Source: Lentisphaeria bacterium (GTDB lineage: Bacteria; Verrucomicrobiota; Lentisphaeria; Victivallales; Victivallaceae). Taken from it: a DNA stretch of 64,000 nt. Under the pieces are notes generated by a model. It saw nothing but the letters and a program-made list of their open reading frames with translations, was not told the origin of the DNA and did no database searches. Made by a program: the position numbers and the translations under genes. Below are positions 1 to 8,501 of this stretch, in pieces (the stretch's first letter is position 1; each line of letters begins with the position of its first letter). Where the stretch lies: assembly GCA_900768505.1 (NCBI GenBank), contig CAAGED010000023.1, forward strand, positions 49,052-113,051. The letters run 5' to 3'.

Positions 1-397
1 CATCTTTTGTCAAGCCGCGATCCACCACAATCAATTTAATACCCTTGGACTTGATTTTTTCGCAAACCGCCGTCAACGGTGCCGGCTCCTGGGGCAATAC
101 AACAATGGCATCCACATTCTGCACCAGCAAATTCTCCAGCCGATCCACCTGCTCCGCCGCATCCCTGGCGCTGGAAACCACCACCTTGACATCTTTATTA
201 TCCTGCTCAATCTTCTGCTGCGCCACATTGGCAAAGTAGACCACGCCCCCGGTCCAGCCGTGGTCAGCGGTGGGAATTGAAATACCAATTTTATAATTCT
301 TTCTTCCGGAATCCGATTTGGCATCATCCCCGTCGCAACCCATGCAAAAGAGTAAAGTACTAAGCGCAATACCTGAAAAAATGTGTTTGAAATCCAT
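1..397 (-). CDS. Sugar ABC transporter substrate-binding lipoprotein (N-terminal part, runs off the window)
   Basis: First 132 residues of a periplasmic sugar-binding protein of the ribose/galactose type (Peripla_BP_4 family). The start has a short hydrophobic stretch ending in a lipobox (LLFCMGC, Cys near residue 20), so the protein is probably anchored as a lipoprotein. The mature part begins with the strand KIGISIPTADHGW, and later shows NVDAIVVLPQEP and KLIVVDRG, which are lobe-1 strands of this fold. The ATG lies 3 nt after the permease stop and is preceded by AGGAGA. It is the third gene of an ATPase-permease-binding protein operon. The ligand cannot be told from this fragment. Confidence 0.88.
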   Translation of the reverse strand, partial: MDFKHIFSGIALSTLLFCMGCDGDDAKSDSGRKNYKIGISIPTADHGWTGGVVYFANVAQQKIEQDNKDVKVVVSSARDAAEQVDRLENLLVQNVDAIVVLPQEPAPLTAVCEKIKSKGIKLIVVDRGLTKD

Positions 398-400
398 TTC

Positions 401-1369
401 TTATCTCCTGATTTTCTGAATTAAAACCGCACCAATAATCACACTGCCCTTGATCAAGCCCTGAAGATTACTTGAAATCCCCCACATGTCCAACACGTTG
501 GAGACAATTCCCAATACAAATATTCCCGCCATCGTACCCCAAATCGATCCCCGGCCGCCGCTCATGGCCGTTCCACCGATAATCACCGCGGCAATGGCAT
601 CCAATTCGTAATTCAACCCGGAATTGCTGGAGCTGATCGACCCCAGGCGCGCCCCCAGCAAAAAAGCGCCAACTCCGGCTAACGCCCCGCCAATCAAGTA
701 TGTAAGAAAAATAATCCGCTTAATTTTCAATCCGGCGTAAAGAGCCACCCGTTCGCTGGATCCCACCGCCAAGATATGCCGCCCGAAACTCATTTTATTG
801 AGCAGCAGCGACAATAATACCGCAAAAATCAGCATAATCCAAAATGGCAGCGGCAGGGCGAGAAACTCCACATTGCCCAGCTGATTGTAGAGATTGTTTT
901 TGCTGGAAATCAATCCGGCGTCCGCCTTGTAAAGCGCCAATGAGCGGAAAATCGACATGGTGCCCAAAGTGACGATAAACGCCGGAATTTTGAATGCTCC
1001 GGAGAGCAATCCATTAATGACGCCGCCCAGTGCGCCGACTCCCAACGCCGCCGCCAATGCCACGGCAACGCCCCAAACCGGATCGGCAAACTGATTCAAA
1101 ACTTCAATGGAAATTACTCCGCACAACGCCAAAAGCGACCCCACTGAGAGATCGATTCCGCCGCTAATGATAATCAGCGTCATACCCAGTGCCAAAATGC
1201 CGCTGTAAGAAACCTGACGCGTGATATTAATTAAATTTCCGCAACTGCGAAAATGTTCATTGCTGGCTGCACAAACAACGAACAACACTATTAAAGCCGC
1301 ATAAGCCGCGCATGTTTCCTTGCTGGCGAAACGCCAAAGCCGACTTATTCTACTAATATTAATACTCAT
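401..1369 (-). CDS. Sugar ABC transporter permease (RbsC-like, BPD_transp_2 family)
   Basis: A 322-residue polytopic inner-membrane protein of the ribose/xylose/autoinducer-2 permease family, forming the channel for the neighbouring ATPase. Family hallmarks are visible: GILALGMTLIIISGGIDLSVGS near residue 65, then GVINGLL, PAFIVTLGTMSIFRSLAL, and AIAAVIIGGTAMSGGRGS near residue 265. The ATG at 1369 overlaps the ATPase stop as ATGA, which favours it over an in-frame start seven codons upstream. Length is normal for the family. Substrate unknown; by context a monosaccharide released by extracellular glycan breakdown. Confidence 0.93.
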   Translation of the reverse strand: MSINISRISRLWRFASKETCAAYAALIVLFVVCAASNEHFRSCGNLINITRQVSYSGILALGMTLIIISGGIDLSVGSLLALCGVISIEVLNQFADPVWGVAVALAAALGVGALGGVINGLLSGAFKIPAFIVTLGTMSIFRSLALYKADAGLISSKNNLYNQLGNVEFLALPLPFWIMLIFAVLLSLLLNKMSFGRHILAVGSSERVALYAGLKIKRIIFLTYLIGGALAGVGAFLLGARLGSISSSNSGLNYELDAIAAVIIGGTAMSGGRGSIWGTMAGIFVLGIVSNVLDMWGISSNLQGLIKGSVIIGAVLIQKIRR

Positions 1370-2844
1370 GCCACCCCCGCCGCCAAACATATTATATTTT
1401 TTTCCGAAACATTTTCATCTGTCAATTCTCCGGCTATTTCCCCATTACGCATCACCAAAACCCGCCGGCAATTGCCCATAATCTCTTCAATATCCGAGGA
1501 TATGATTATGCAGGCGACCCCTTGGGCGGCGATATTGTGAATAAAGTGATAAATTTCTCCCCGCGCCCCCACATCGACACCCCGGGTGGGTTCATCGAAT
1601 ATAAAAAGTTCGGGGTCGCAGTTCATTCCCCGGGCAATGGCCACCTTCTGCTGATTGCCGCCGCTGAGCCGCCGCACCGTCTGAAAAACATCCAGACAAC
1701 GAATACGGAACAATTCAATAAATTTTTGGGTATCCATCAACGCCAGTTGCTTTTGCACCCATCCGGCACGACAATATTTTTGCCAGGCAGGCAATGTACT
1801 GTTCTCTACCAAATCCGAATCCAGCAGCAGACCGCTTAACTGCCGATCTTCCGAGAGGTAAACCAAGCCGCGAGCCAGTGCCTGACTATAATGGTTAATC
1901 TTTAAGATTTCTCCGTTAAAAATCAGTTTTCCGCCGCTGTGACGCCGCAAGCCGCAAATGGTCTCTGCCAATTCACTGCGTCCAGCCCCCGCCAATCCGG
2001 CCACTCCAATCACCTCGCCCCGCCGTAAATTAAAGGAGCAATTCTTCACCCTTCCCGAGCAATCACTAAGATTTTCGACCTGAAGCAACCAGGGGGCGTC
2101 GGAATCAGGCATAATTTTTGGGGGATAAATTTGTGAAAGCTCCCTCCCCACCATACTCTCGGCAATCGTCCTGGCGGAAATTGTTTTGGGATCAGCCTGA
2201 AAAACCAATTCGCCATCCCGAAGTACCACCACTTGGTCGCAGATGGTGCGAATCTCCTCCAGCTTGTGAGTAATAAAAATTATTGAGCGCCCCTCTGAGG
2301 CGATTTCACGCATATTTTTAAAGAGCAGTTGACACTCAGAATTATTGAGAATAGTGCTTGGCTCGTCCATAATAATCAATTTTGCGTCGCTGAGAAATGC
2401 CTTGGCCAACTCAACCAACTGCCGCTGCGCCAAACTAAGTTGCCCGACCAGTACCCCCGGATCAACCTGACACTCCAAACGTCCCAGCAACTCCCGGCTG
2501 CGGGCATTCATGCCGGCATGATCCAAAAACAAACCGCAGGTCAACTCACGGCCCAGAAAAATATTTTCCGCTACGGTCAAATTGGGTATCAAATTGAACT
2601 CCTGAGGCACCACATAAACTTTCCCGGCATGCTCATGCCCGTCAACAATCCGGCCATTCACCTTTATAATTCCGTGGTCATGGGGAATTTTATTGCTAAT
2701 ACAGCGGGCAAGGGTGGATTTTCCGGCGCCGTTTTCTCCGGCCAGACCAAAAATCCTACCCGCCGGAATACTCAGTTCAATATTCCGCAAAATTGGCACA
2801 CCGTCAAATGATTTGCTTAAATCACTGATTTCGAGAACATTCAC
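1366..2844 (-). CDS. Sugar ABC transporter ATP-binding protein (RbsA-like, two ABC domains)
   Basis: A 492-residue ATPase with two tandem ABC domains, as in RbsA/XylG/MglA. The first domain has Walker A GENGAGKS (about residues 36-43), a degenerate signature and Walker B LIIMDEP. The second has a degenerate Walker A (GLAGAGRSE) and a full LSGGNQQKVAIARG signature near residue 395. The start is set at GTG 2844 (VNVLEISDLSK) because the predicted transcript begins near 2892, inside any longer reading. AGGTGG precedes this GTG. It powers the permease encoded next, with which it shares a 4-nt overlap. Confidence 0.93.
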   Translation of the reverse strand: MNVLEISDLSKSFDGVPILRNIELSIPAGRIFGLAGENGAGKSTLARCISNKIPHDHGIIKVNGRIVDGHEHAGKVYVVPQEFNLIPNLTVAENIFLGRELTCGLFLDHAGMNARSRELLGRLECQVDPGVLVGQLSLAQRQLVELAKAFLSDAKLIIMDEPSTILNNSECQLLFKNMREIASEGRSIIFITHKLEEIRTICDQVVVLRDGELVFQADPKTISARTIAESMVGRELSQIYPPKIMPDSDAPWLLQVENLSDCSGRVKNCSFNLRRGEVIGVAGLAGAGRSELAETICGLRRHSGGKLIFNGEILKINHYSQALARGLVYLSEDRQLSGLLLDSDLVENSTLPAWQKYCRAGWVQKQLALMDTQKFIELFRIRCLDVFQTVRRLSGGNQQKVAIARGMNCDPELFIFDEPTRGVDVGARGEIYHFIHNIAAQGVACIIISSDIEEIMGNCRRVLVMRNGEIAGELTDENVSEKNIICLAAGVA

Positions 2845-2898
2845 TCCGCACCACCTGCATTTAATTTTGTGACCAAGCCATATAAATAAATACGCATA

Positions 2899-2927
2899 AA
2901 TATAATGCGACAAACAACTTTTTTCAA
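2899..2927 (-). promoter_or_regulatory. Promoter of the sugar ABC operon
   Basis: On the minus strand TTGAAA (2927-2922) and TATATT (2904-2899) are separated by exactly 17 bases, close to the sigma-70 consensus. Transcription would begin near 2892, about 48 bases before the GTG start. The 16-bp palindrome at 2929-2944 abuts the -35 element. Sequence inference only. Confidence 0.65.
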
Positions 2928-2928
2928 G

Positions 2929-2944
2929 TTTTCAGCGCTGAAAA
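2929..2944. promoter_or_regulatory. Perfect 16-bp palindrome, likely operator
   Basis: TTTTCAGCGCTGAAAA is perfectly self-complementary with a central CG, the form of many LacI-family operators. It touches the upstream edge of the -35 box of the sugar importer promoter. The stem is not followed by a T-run on the minus strand, so it is unlikely to be the terminator of the upstream gene. No regulator gene lies in the window. Confidence 0.55.
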
Positions 2945-2994
2945 ATCCAGTTTTGCCGCAATCTTTTTCAGTGTATTGTTTTGCCATTCAGCGT

Positions 2995-3525
2995 TTATTT
3001 CACGCTTTGAATGACAGTGGAATATTTCGCCAGAAAACTCTTAACCGTCAAATCGTCGCTTTGCTGCGCCAACTTAATCAAATTCTGCAACCTTGCCTGC
3101 TGCGCCTGCTGCCAGGCGGCAAACTCCTTGGCCAGAGCAGGTTTCTTGTATTCAATACGCCGCATCCGATCAAGTTTTTTGTTCAGAAAATCCAATTCGG
3201 CCTGGATAACCGTGGAAAGTTCCGGGCGAATCTCTTTCTGCTCCTGAAGTCGTTTTTCGGTTTCGGAGATTTTATTGAGCAACTCTTTGCCTTTGGCGCT
3301 TTTAGCCAAAACTTCATCGCACTTTTTATTGAGTGCATTTTGCGCCGCATTATCCGCCTGGCGGAATTTATTGATTTCATTCTGAGCTAAGGTCAGACGA
3401 TTTTCCGCCAATTCCGCCGCCAGCCACATTTTTGCATCACTTAAAATCGCCTTGGATTCCGCCGCAGCAGCGGCAGTACTTGACAAGAAAACTACCACAA
3501 AAAACACCACAAAATTTTTAAACAT
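2995..3525 (-). CDS. Small secreted coiled-coil protein of unknown function
   Basis: A 176-residue protein with a clear signal peptide (MFKNFVVFFVVVFLSS, cut after an alanine run near residue 25). The rest is almost wholly helical and rich in Lys, Gln, Glu and Leu, with heptad-like spacing from about residue 40 to 165. It contains a single Cys in the mature part. I do not recognise a family. It lies 65 nt downstream of the DUF4838 gene on the same strand, with a strong hairpin between them. The ATG at 3525 was chosen because the signal peptide begins there and a GGGGG ribosome-binding stretch precedes it. It is probably periplasmic; no function is claimed. Confidence 0.75.
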   Translation of the reverse strand: MFKNFVVFFVVVFLSSTAAAAAESKAILSDAKMWLAAELAENRLTLAQNEINKFRQADNAAQNALNKKCDEVLAKSAKGKELLNKISETEKRLQEQKEIRPELSTVIQAELDFLNKKLDRMRRIEYKKPALAKEFAAWQQAQQARLQNLIKLAQQSDDLTVKSFLAKYSTVIQSVK

Positions 3526-3540
3526 TTTTCCCCCGCTTCC

Positions 3541-3576
3541 CCGGCAAAATATTTTCAGATGAAAATATTTTGCCGG
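3541..3576 (-). terminator. Perfect 16-bp hairpin between the DUF4838 gene and the coiled-coil gene
   Basis: Positions 3541-3556 and 3561-3576 are exact inverted repeats with a 4-base loop. The hairpin falls after the DUF4838 stop and before the ribosome-binding site of the next gene. On the minus strand no T-run follows directly (GGGGAAG), so it may be a processing or stability stem, or a leaky terminator, rather than a standard rho-independent terminator. Confidence 0.55.
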
Positions 3577-3590
3577 ATAATAACATTTTT

Positions 3591-6062
3591 TTACTTGGTA
3601 TAAAGTGCCGCCGGCCGCCACAATCCGCCGCCGCCGAAGGCGTCATAACCACGAATTACAATCAAATTATCCGCCTCCGGCTTGATGAGTGAAGTAACAT
3701 CCAGCTCAAAAGATTTATCCCAATTGCCGCTGGGGCCGCTTTCTCCCGCCTTAACTCCATTAAGAAAAACCTCGCCGCCGTCATCAATCGAGCCAATCCG
3801 CAAATAAACTTTTTTGCCAGCCGGGAATTTCGGCGCTTTGAAGTTGACCCGATACCAAAATTGACCGCCGACTTCGTAATAACCCTGAGATTCAAAAACA
3901 TCCCAGGCCGAAACATTCTGCCACTTATCCCTGGACACATCATAATCCAAACTTGCAAATCCCTTTTTCTGACCTTCCAGCCACGGATCGCAGCGGAAAA
4001 GCCATACCTCCGGCAATTTGAAGAGATTTTCCACCTCGTCCGGCACCACGTCCCTGGCGAAAAGTTCTGTTAAATAACGCTCTTCATCCTCAGCTAAATC
4101 TTTGCGCAAAACCGGTTTAAGTGTTTTATAATCAATTTTGTTTATTGGTTCAAGCAGCGTCCAGTTATCCGGGCCGCTGAATTCACGAATTTTGGGAATT
4201 AGTTTCTGGTAATTGTTGTAACGCTTTTTAACGTCGTTAATTGCCTCGTCAGTACGGTCATTGAGCGCTTTGCAGTGAGCACGGTAAATTTCAGCCATCT
4301 GCGCGGCGCTTTCAAAGGCGTTGCCGAAACGTACAATATGTTCCCTTTCCGGACCTACCGCGTTGTTGGCCGCCCACATAAATTTTGAACGGTATTTTTT
4401 GATTAAATCATCCGTAAACAATGCGCTGGTTGATTCCAGGCCGCCATAAATCCGTCTCTCCATCAACTTGCCGTTTTCAGTCAAATCGTGATAAAATTCA
4501 AAGACGATCGACCCGTTTTTTTCGCCGTAGTAGTTCTGGCAGAAATCCTGCAGAAACTCCCGTGGCGTCTTACTGGAATCAAACAACACATTGGCCATCG
4601 ACCAGAAGATCGGCAGCCACAAGTCATTGCGCTGCATGGTTTCAGTGTGATAATATGAGACATTGTATTTTTTATACTCGGCAATGGCATCCAGCACGTC
4701 CAGCGGCTGGGGCGTTCCCTGCCAGAGAATATACTCGTAAACCGCCATTTCCGCTCCGGCATCGGCAGTGGCCTTGACGTTCTCTGAATAAACCTTGGTA
4801 AACGGATAAAACTCCCTGTTTTCCGCCTTATTTTCCCACGCCTCGCTGCGGCAGGCCTGGGCAATCAAGTTGGGTTCGAGTTTGACATCCGCGGGGGGGC
4901 GGGTCAACTCCAAATAAGGAGCGAACACCAACAGCTTGCAATTCGGCCGCTGCGCCGCCACATTTTTGGCCACCTTGTTCATAAACGACCACACCAGGCG
5001 ATCCACCTTGTTGGGCTCCTCCCCCGCAATTAGTGTACACTCCGGGCACTCGCACAAGGCGCCGCCCCAGTCAAACAAACTGATATCCACAATATTGTTG
5101 TAAGGAGTTAAATCATACTTGTTTTTTTCGCCTTTGGTCTTGATTTCATCGTAAACTTTTATGGCGTTGGCCACGGCGGCATCAACATTTTTGCCATTGC
5201 TCCAGCAAATTTGCCCCCCCTTGTAGCGCTTGCCGTTTTTCATGGGAAAACGTTCCGGTTCCCTGGCAAAATCCGCATTGGCCCGCGCTCCGGACAGGGA
5301 GTGTCCGCCGCCATGGCTGAGACGGATAAACGGATAATCTCCGGAATCAATGTTCCGCTCCAGCATTAAACGATTACGCAGATACCATCTGGTATAATCC
5401 TTGACCCGCTGATGATGACCCGGCAACGTGGTATCCCAGGCGTTGTTGTCCAACCCGCTGTAATTCATGCTGCGCAACTCAATATCAGGCGTGTAGCTTT
5501 TTTTTCCCATCAACATTGGCAAATCATTTTTTTTAGGAATGAAAGTACCGTCTGGTTCCGGGGTATAAAAGCGAATTCCCTGCTCGAAGAGAAATTGATA
5601 AACCCCATACAACAATCCCAGTGGCGAATTACCACGGATAATCTGCCGGGAAGAGTTGCTGCGATTAAGCGTTTCAATGGTGAACGCCTGAGGAGATTCC
5701 TTACCCTCCCACTCGGCTTTGGGGCGAATTTCCAGTGAAATCTGAGTAAAATATGGCCGCCCGTATTCAAAATGATTTAAATCGTTGTAGGCAATCTCCA
5801 TTTCTGCTCCGGTCATCGCCTTGATAAATGTCCGCAGCTCGTCGGCGGCCAGCATAGCCAGCGGAGTGGAATTTTCCGGCAAATAAATTTTTCCGGTGGC
5901 TTCTCCATTTTTCACCAAATAATTGCGGACTCCCACCGGAATAGCCGCCGGAGCAACCGCCGTTTTTGTCACCTCGTCCGCGGCAACGGGCGCTATGCCG
6001 GAGAAAACGGAAAATCCGCCCAATGCCAAGACCGCCCCCATTTTGAAATAAAACTGCAACAT
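3591..6062 (-). CDS. Secreted DUF4838 domain protein (probable glycan-active enzyme)
   Basis: An 823-residue exported protein. A signal peptide spans residues 1-27 (ends PVAADE). Residues about 45-150 resemble the N-terminal domain of alpha-glucuronidases and family-20-type glycosidases (LAADELRTFIKAMTGAE). The middle (about 180-500) fits DUF4838, with the paired-cysteine stretch CECPEC. Residues 690-820 form a galactose-binding-like sandwich as in GH2 N-terminal domains (VYLRIGSIDDGGEVFLNGV). The members I know are secreted by PVC bacteria and Bacteroidetes and are thought to act on polysaccharides; the exact reaction is unknown. The start at 6062 has AGGAGA before it and the signal peptide directly after. 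It is transcribed divergently from the sugar isomerase gene. Confidence 0.85.
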   Translation of the reverse strand: MLQFYFKMGAVLALGGFSVFSGIAPVAADEVTKTAVAPAAIPVGVRNYLVKNGEATGKIYLPENSTPLAMLAADELRTFIKAMTGAEMEIAYNDLNHFEYGRPYFTQISLEIRPKAEWEGKESPQAFTIETLNRSNSSRQIIRGNSPLGLLYGVYQFLFEQGIRFYTPEPDGTFIPKKNDLPMLMGKKSYTPDIELRSMNYSGLDNNAWDTTLPGHHQRVKDYTRWYLRNRLMLERNIDSGDYPFIRLSHGGGHSLSGARANADFAREPERFPMKNGKRYKGGQICWSNGKNVDAAVANAIKVYDEIKTKGEKNKYDLTPYNNIVDISLFDWGGALCECPECTLIAGEEPNKVDRLVWSFMNKVAKNVAAQRPNCKLLVFAPYLELTRPPADVKLEPNLIAQACRSEAWENKAENREFYPFTKVYSENVKATADAGAEMAVYEYILWQGTPQPLDVLDAIAEYKKYNVSYYHTETMQRNDLWLPIFWSMANVLFDSSKTPREFLQDFCQNYYGEKNGSIVFEFYHDLTENGKLMERRIYGGLESTSALFTDDLIKKYRSKFMWAANNAVGPEREHIVRFGNAFESAAQMAEIYRAHCKALNDRTDEAINDVKKRYNNYQKLIPKIREFSGPDNWTLLEPINKIDYKTLKPVLRKDLAEDEERYLTELFARDVVPDEVENLFKLPEVWLFRCDPWLEGQKKGFASLDYDVSRDKWQNVSAWDVFESQGYYEVGGQFWYRVNFKAPKFPAGKKVYLRIGSIDDGGEVFLNGVKAGESGPSGNWDKSFELDVTSLIKPEADNLIVIRGYDAFGGGGLWRPAALYTK

Positions 6063-6150
6063 TACAAATTTTCTCCTGATATTTTTATAAAACTCGCCTC
6101 GAAATATCATCTTTTCCGGAGCCCGGAAACCCCAAAGGACAACCTGAACG

Positions 6151-6179
6151 AATATACACTTCACAATGTAAAAAATCAA
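6151..6179 (-). promoter_or_regulatory. Promoter of the DUF4838 gene
   Basis: TTGATT (6179-6174) and TATATT (6156-6151) on the minus strand with a 17-base spacer. Predicted transcription start near 6144, giving a leader of about 80 bases. Confidence 0.6.
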
Positions 6180-6211
6180 TATTTTTTTCAATAAAAAAAG
6201 CAATCAGGACT

Positions 6212-6246
6212 TTTTGTGATATATTCCGCCTGACACAATCACAAAA
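6212..6246. promoter_or_regulatory. 9-bp inverted repeat between divergent promoters
   Basis: TTTTGTGAT (6212-6220) and ATCACAAAA (6238-6246) are exact inverted copies 17 bases apart. The pair sits about 33 bases upstream of the minus-strand -35 box and about 55 upstream of the plus-strand one, so a bound regulator could control both genes. The half-sites contain TGTGA/TCACA but the spacing does not match CRP. Confidence 0.4.
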
Positions 6247-6300
6247 TGCCAACCAAGAAAAATAAAAGCGTGATAAATTCATTTTTTTACGAAAAATTTG

Positions 6301-6329
6301 TTGAATATTACAATTAACGGCCATATATT
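6301..6329 (+). promoter_or_regulatory. Promoter of the isomerase/dehydrogenase genes
   Basis: TTGAAT (6301-6306), 17-base spacer, TATATT (6324-6329). Predicted start near 6336, leaving a leader of nearly 100 bases that contains the hairpin at 6342-6360. Confidence 0.6.
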
Positions 6330-6341
6330 TAATGAGAATAT

Positions 6342-6360
6342 GGCGGGGAAAATTCCCGCC
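6342..6360 (+). other. GC-rich hairpin near the 5' end of the isomerase transcript
   Basis: GGCGGG pairs with CCCGCC around a short A-rich loop, just after the predicted transcription start. No T-run follows, so it is not a terminator. A 5' stabilising stem is one possibility. Confidence 0.4.
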
Positions 6361-6431
6361 TTATGCTGTAATTGAATATAAATAAGCAATTAGCTTAGAA
6401 AATCACAAATAACCATCAGGAGTTTGAAAAA

Positions 6432-7232
6432 ATGTTGAAACCAATCGGCGTTCAGTTGTACTCTTTGCGGGCGGAATGCGAAAAAGATTATCTCGGCGTA
6501 CTCAAGCGTGTTGCCGAAATCGGTTACAAATATGTTGAGCCGGCAATCAATTTAGGCGGTTATTCTCCGGCCGAATATAAGAAAATTTTGGCTGATTTGG
6601 GTTTGGGCATGATTTCCAGCCATTACCCCTGGGCCAACGTCAGCAACGTAAACGAAATGGTTGATTTGGCCAAAGAACTCGGCCTTGATAAAATTGTCTG
6701 CGGCTACGGCCCCAATGATTTCGTTGACATGGATGCCATTAAGCGCACCGCTGAGGCCACCACCAAGGTAGCTGAAGTTGCGGCCAAGAACGGCCTCACC
6801 TTGTTCTGCCACAACCACAACTGGGAATTCGAGCGTCTCGACGGCAAACTCAAGTACCAGTATTTTGCCGAAATGTGTCCGGCGGTTAAATTTGAACTCG
6901 ACTGCTTCTGGTCCACCAACTTCGGTACCGAAAACCCGGTTGAAATGCTCAAGACTTTCGCCGACCGCACCATTTTGCTGCACATGAAAGACGGCGTAAC
7001 TCATCAGGCGGCAGAAGAACTCAAGATTACCAACGGCACCTACGACCGCAAGGTCGATTTGCTTCCGCTGGGCACCGGCTCACTGCCGATCAAGGATATT
7101 GTCGCTGCAGCTCCGGCCTCCGTTGAAGCAGTTATTGTTGAATTAGATTACTGCTCAATCGACATGTTCACTGCCATTGAACAGAGTTACAAGTTCATGG
7201 TTGAAAACGGCATTGTCGCCGGTAACAAGTAA
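6432..7232 (+). CDS. Sugar phosphate isomerase/epimerase (xylose isomerase-like TIM barrel)
   Basis: A 266-residue cytoplasmic protein of the AP_endonuc_2 / IolE-like superfamily. Visible family features are the opening GVQLYSLRAECEKDYLGVLK, then GYKYVEPA, ISSHYPW, LFCHNHNWEFE (metal-ligand His and Glu region near residues 125-135), VKFELDCFW, ILLHMKDG and VIVELDYC. These follow the strand order of a TIM barrel with a divalent-metal site. It should isomerise or epimerise a sugar or inositol derivative; the substrate is unknown. A canonical AGGAG lies 9 bases before ATG. The next gene, a Gfo/Idh/MocA dehydrogenase, is a frequent partner in keto-sugar breakdown. Confidence 0.9.
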   Translation: MLKPIGVQLYSLRAECEKDYLGVLKRVAEIGYKYVEPAINLGGYSPAEYKKILADLGLGMISSHYPWANVSNVNEMVDLAKELGLDKIVCGYGPNDFVDMDAIKRTAEATTKVAEVAAKNGLTLFCHNHNWEFERLDGKLKYQYFAEMCPAVKFELDCFWSTNFGTENPVEMLKTFADRTILLHMKDGVTHQAAEELKITNGTYDRKVDLLPLGTGSLPIKDIVAAAPASVEAVIVELDYCSIDMFTAIEQSYKFMVENGIVAGNK

Positions 7233-7340
7233 TAAGCGTTCATCGGAAAAAAATTCAGGTGCGGGAAGCGGAAATTAGAAAATTTTGACGGCTCCGCCCT
7301 GAAAAAAATAAAAATAATAATTTTTTTGGAGTTTATTCAC

Positions 7341-8465
7341 ATGAAACGTACCAAAGTTGGTATTATCGGTTGCGGAATGATCAGCGACACCTACTTCAAG
7401 GCCGCTCAGAAATTCAACGTTATCGAAGTTGTCGCCTGCGCGGATATTATTCCCGAACGTTCCAAGGCCAAGGAGGAGATGTACGGCGTTAAAGCCATGA
7501 CCAACGACGAATTGCTGGCCATGCCGGAAATCGAAATCGTACTCAACCTAACTCCGCCGCAAGTTCACAGTAAAATCGCCATTGACACCTTGAACGCCGG
7601 TAAGCACGCTTATTCCGAAAAACCCTTCGGCGTGGACGCTGACGATGCCGCCAAGGTTATCGCACTGGCCAAGAAAAAGGGTCTTCGAGTCGGCTGCGCT
7701 CCGGATACCTTCCTCGGTGGCGGCCAGCAGACTGCCCGTAAATTGCTGGACGACGGCTGGATCGGCAAACCCATCGCCTGCACCGCCATCGTTATGGGTC
7801 GCGGACCGGAAAAGTGGGGTCAGGCTCCCTTCTTCTACGATTACGGTGCCGGCCCGATGTTGGACTTGGGTCCATATTATGTTACCGCTATGGTCAACCT
7901 TTTCGGTCCGGCCAAGAGCGTAACCGCGGTCACCATCAAGGGTTCGGAATACCGTATCGGCGGCGCTGAATTCACCGCTCCCTACGACAAAATTTACAAA
8001 CCGTTCGACAAATACCCGGTAACCGTCACCACTCACCTGACAGGTGTAATTGAGTTCCAGAACGGTGTTGTAGCCACTATGATTGCCAGCTTTGAAGCCT
8101 ACCGGCACAGCCATCCGGCAATTGAAGTATACGGCGACCAGGGCACCATGCAGGTTCCGGATCCGAATACCTTCGACGGCCCGGTACGGGTATATCGCCG
8201 TGACACTGCGGATTGGGTAACTGCTCCGCTTTCACACATTTACACCGAAAACAGCCGCAGTATCGGCGCCGCCGATATGGCAATTGCCATCGACACCAAC
8301 CGCCCGCACCGTTGCAGCGGCGAATTGGCCAATCACGTTTTGGAAGTAATGTTGGCTTTCGACAAGTCCAGCAAGCTGGGCAAAAAGGTTGAAATCACCA
8401 CTACTTGCAAGCGCCCGGAGCCCCTGCCGTTGGGCTTGGAGCATGGCATGATTGACAAGGACTAA
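7341..8465 (+). CDS. Gfo/Idh/MocA family oxidoreductase
   Basis: A 374-residue NAD(P)-dependent dehydrogenase. The N-terminal Rossmann fold starts KVGIIGCGMISDTYFKAA, the glycine-rich nucleotide loop. EKPFGVDADDA near residue 97 is the family EKP motif with the lysine that contacts cofactor and substrate. GPMLDLGPYYVTAMVNLFGP near residue 174 is the second family block, in which the usual catalytic His of DxGxH is replaced by Tyr (DLGPYY). The start at ATG 7341 has GGAG 9 bases ahead; an in-frame start five codons earlier lacks a site. It follows the isomerase by 108 nt and probably shares its transcript. A strong terminator follows. Confidence 0.92.
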   Translation: MKRTKVGIIGCGMISDTYFKAAQKFNVIEVVACADIIPERSKAKEEMYGVKAMTNDELLAMPEIEIVLNLTPPQVHSKIAIDTLNAGKHAYSEKPFGVDADDAAKVIALAKKKGLRVGCAPDTFLGGGQQTARKLLDDGWIGKPIACTAIVMGRGPEKWGQAPFFYDYGAGPMLDLGPYYVTAMVNLFGPAKSVTAVTIKGSEYRIGGAEFTAPYDKIYKPFDKYPVTVTTHLTGVIEFQNGVVATMIASFEAYRHSHPAIEVYGDQGTMQVPDPNTFDGPVRVYRRDTADWVTAPLSHIYTENSRSIGAADMAIAIDTNRPHRCSGELANHVLEVMLAFDKSSKLGKKVEITTTCKRPEPLPLGLEHGMIDKD

Positions 8466-8501
8466 TCGGTTATTCCGCTTAATCCGTTGCTTAGGCAATA
8501 A

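Larger units (their letters stand above)
6063..6431. other. Divergent intergenic region with two promoters, an inverted repeat and a leader hairpin
   Basis: This 369-base AT-rich gap separates the DUF4838 gene from the isomerase gene. It holds a minus-strand promoter (6151-6179), a 9-bp inverted repeat (6212-6246), a plus-strand promoter (6301-6329), a GC-rich hairpin (6342-6360) and the AGGAG ribosome-binding site at 6418-6422. No additional gene is apparent. Confidence 0.7.

Noticed and set aside
6212..6246. CRP-type site (TGTGA...TCACA)
   Set aside because: Half-sites are 19 bases apart instead of 6; kept only as an unassigned inverted repeat.
7233..7340. Terminator between the isomerase and dehydrogenase genes
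   Set aside because: Only short imperfect pairing; the genes more likely share a transcript.
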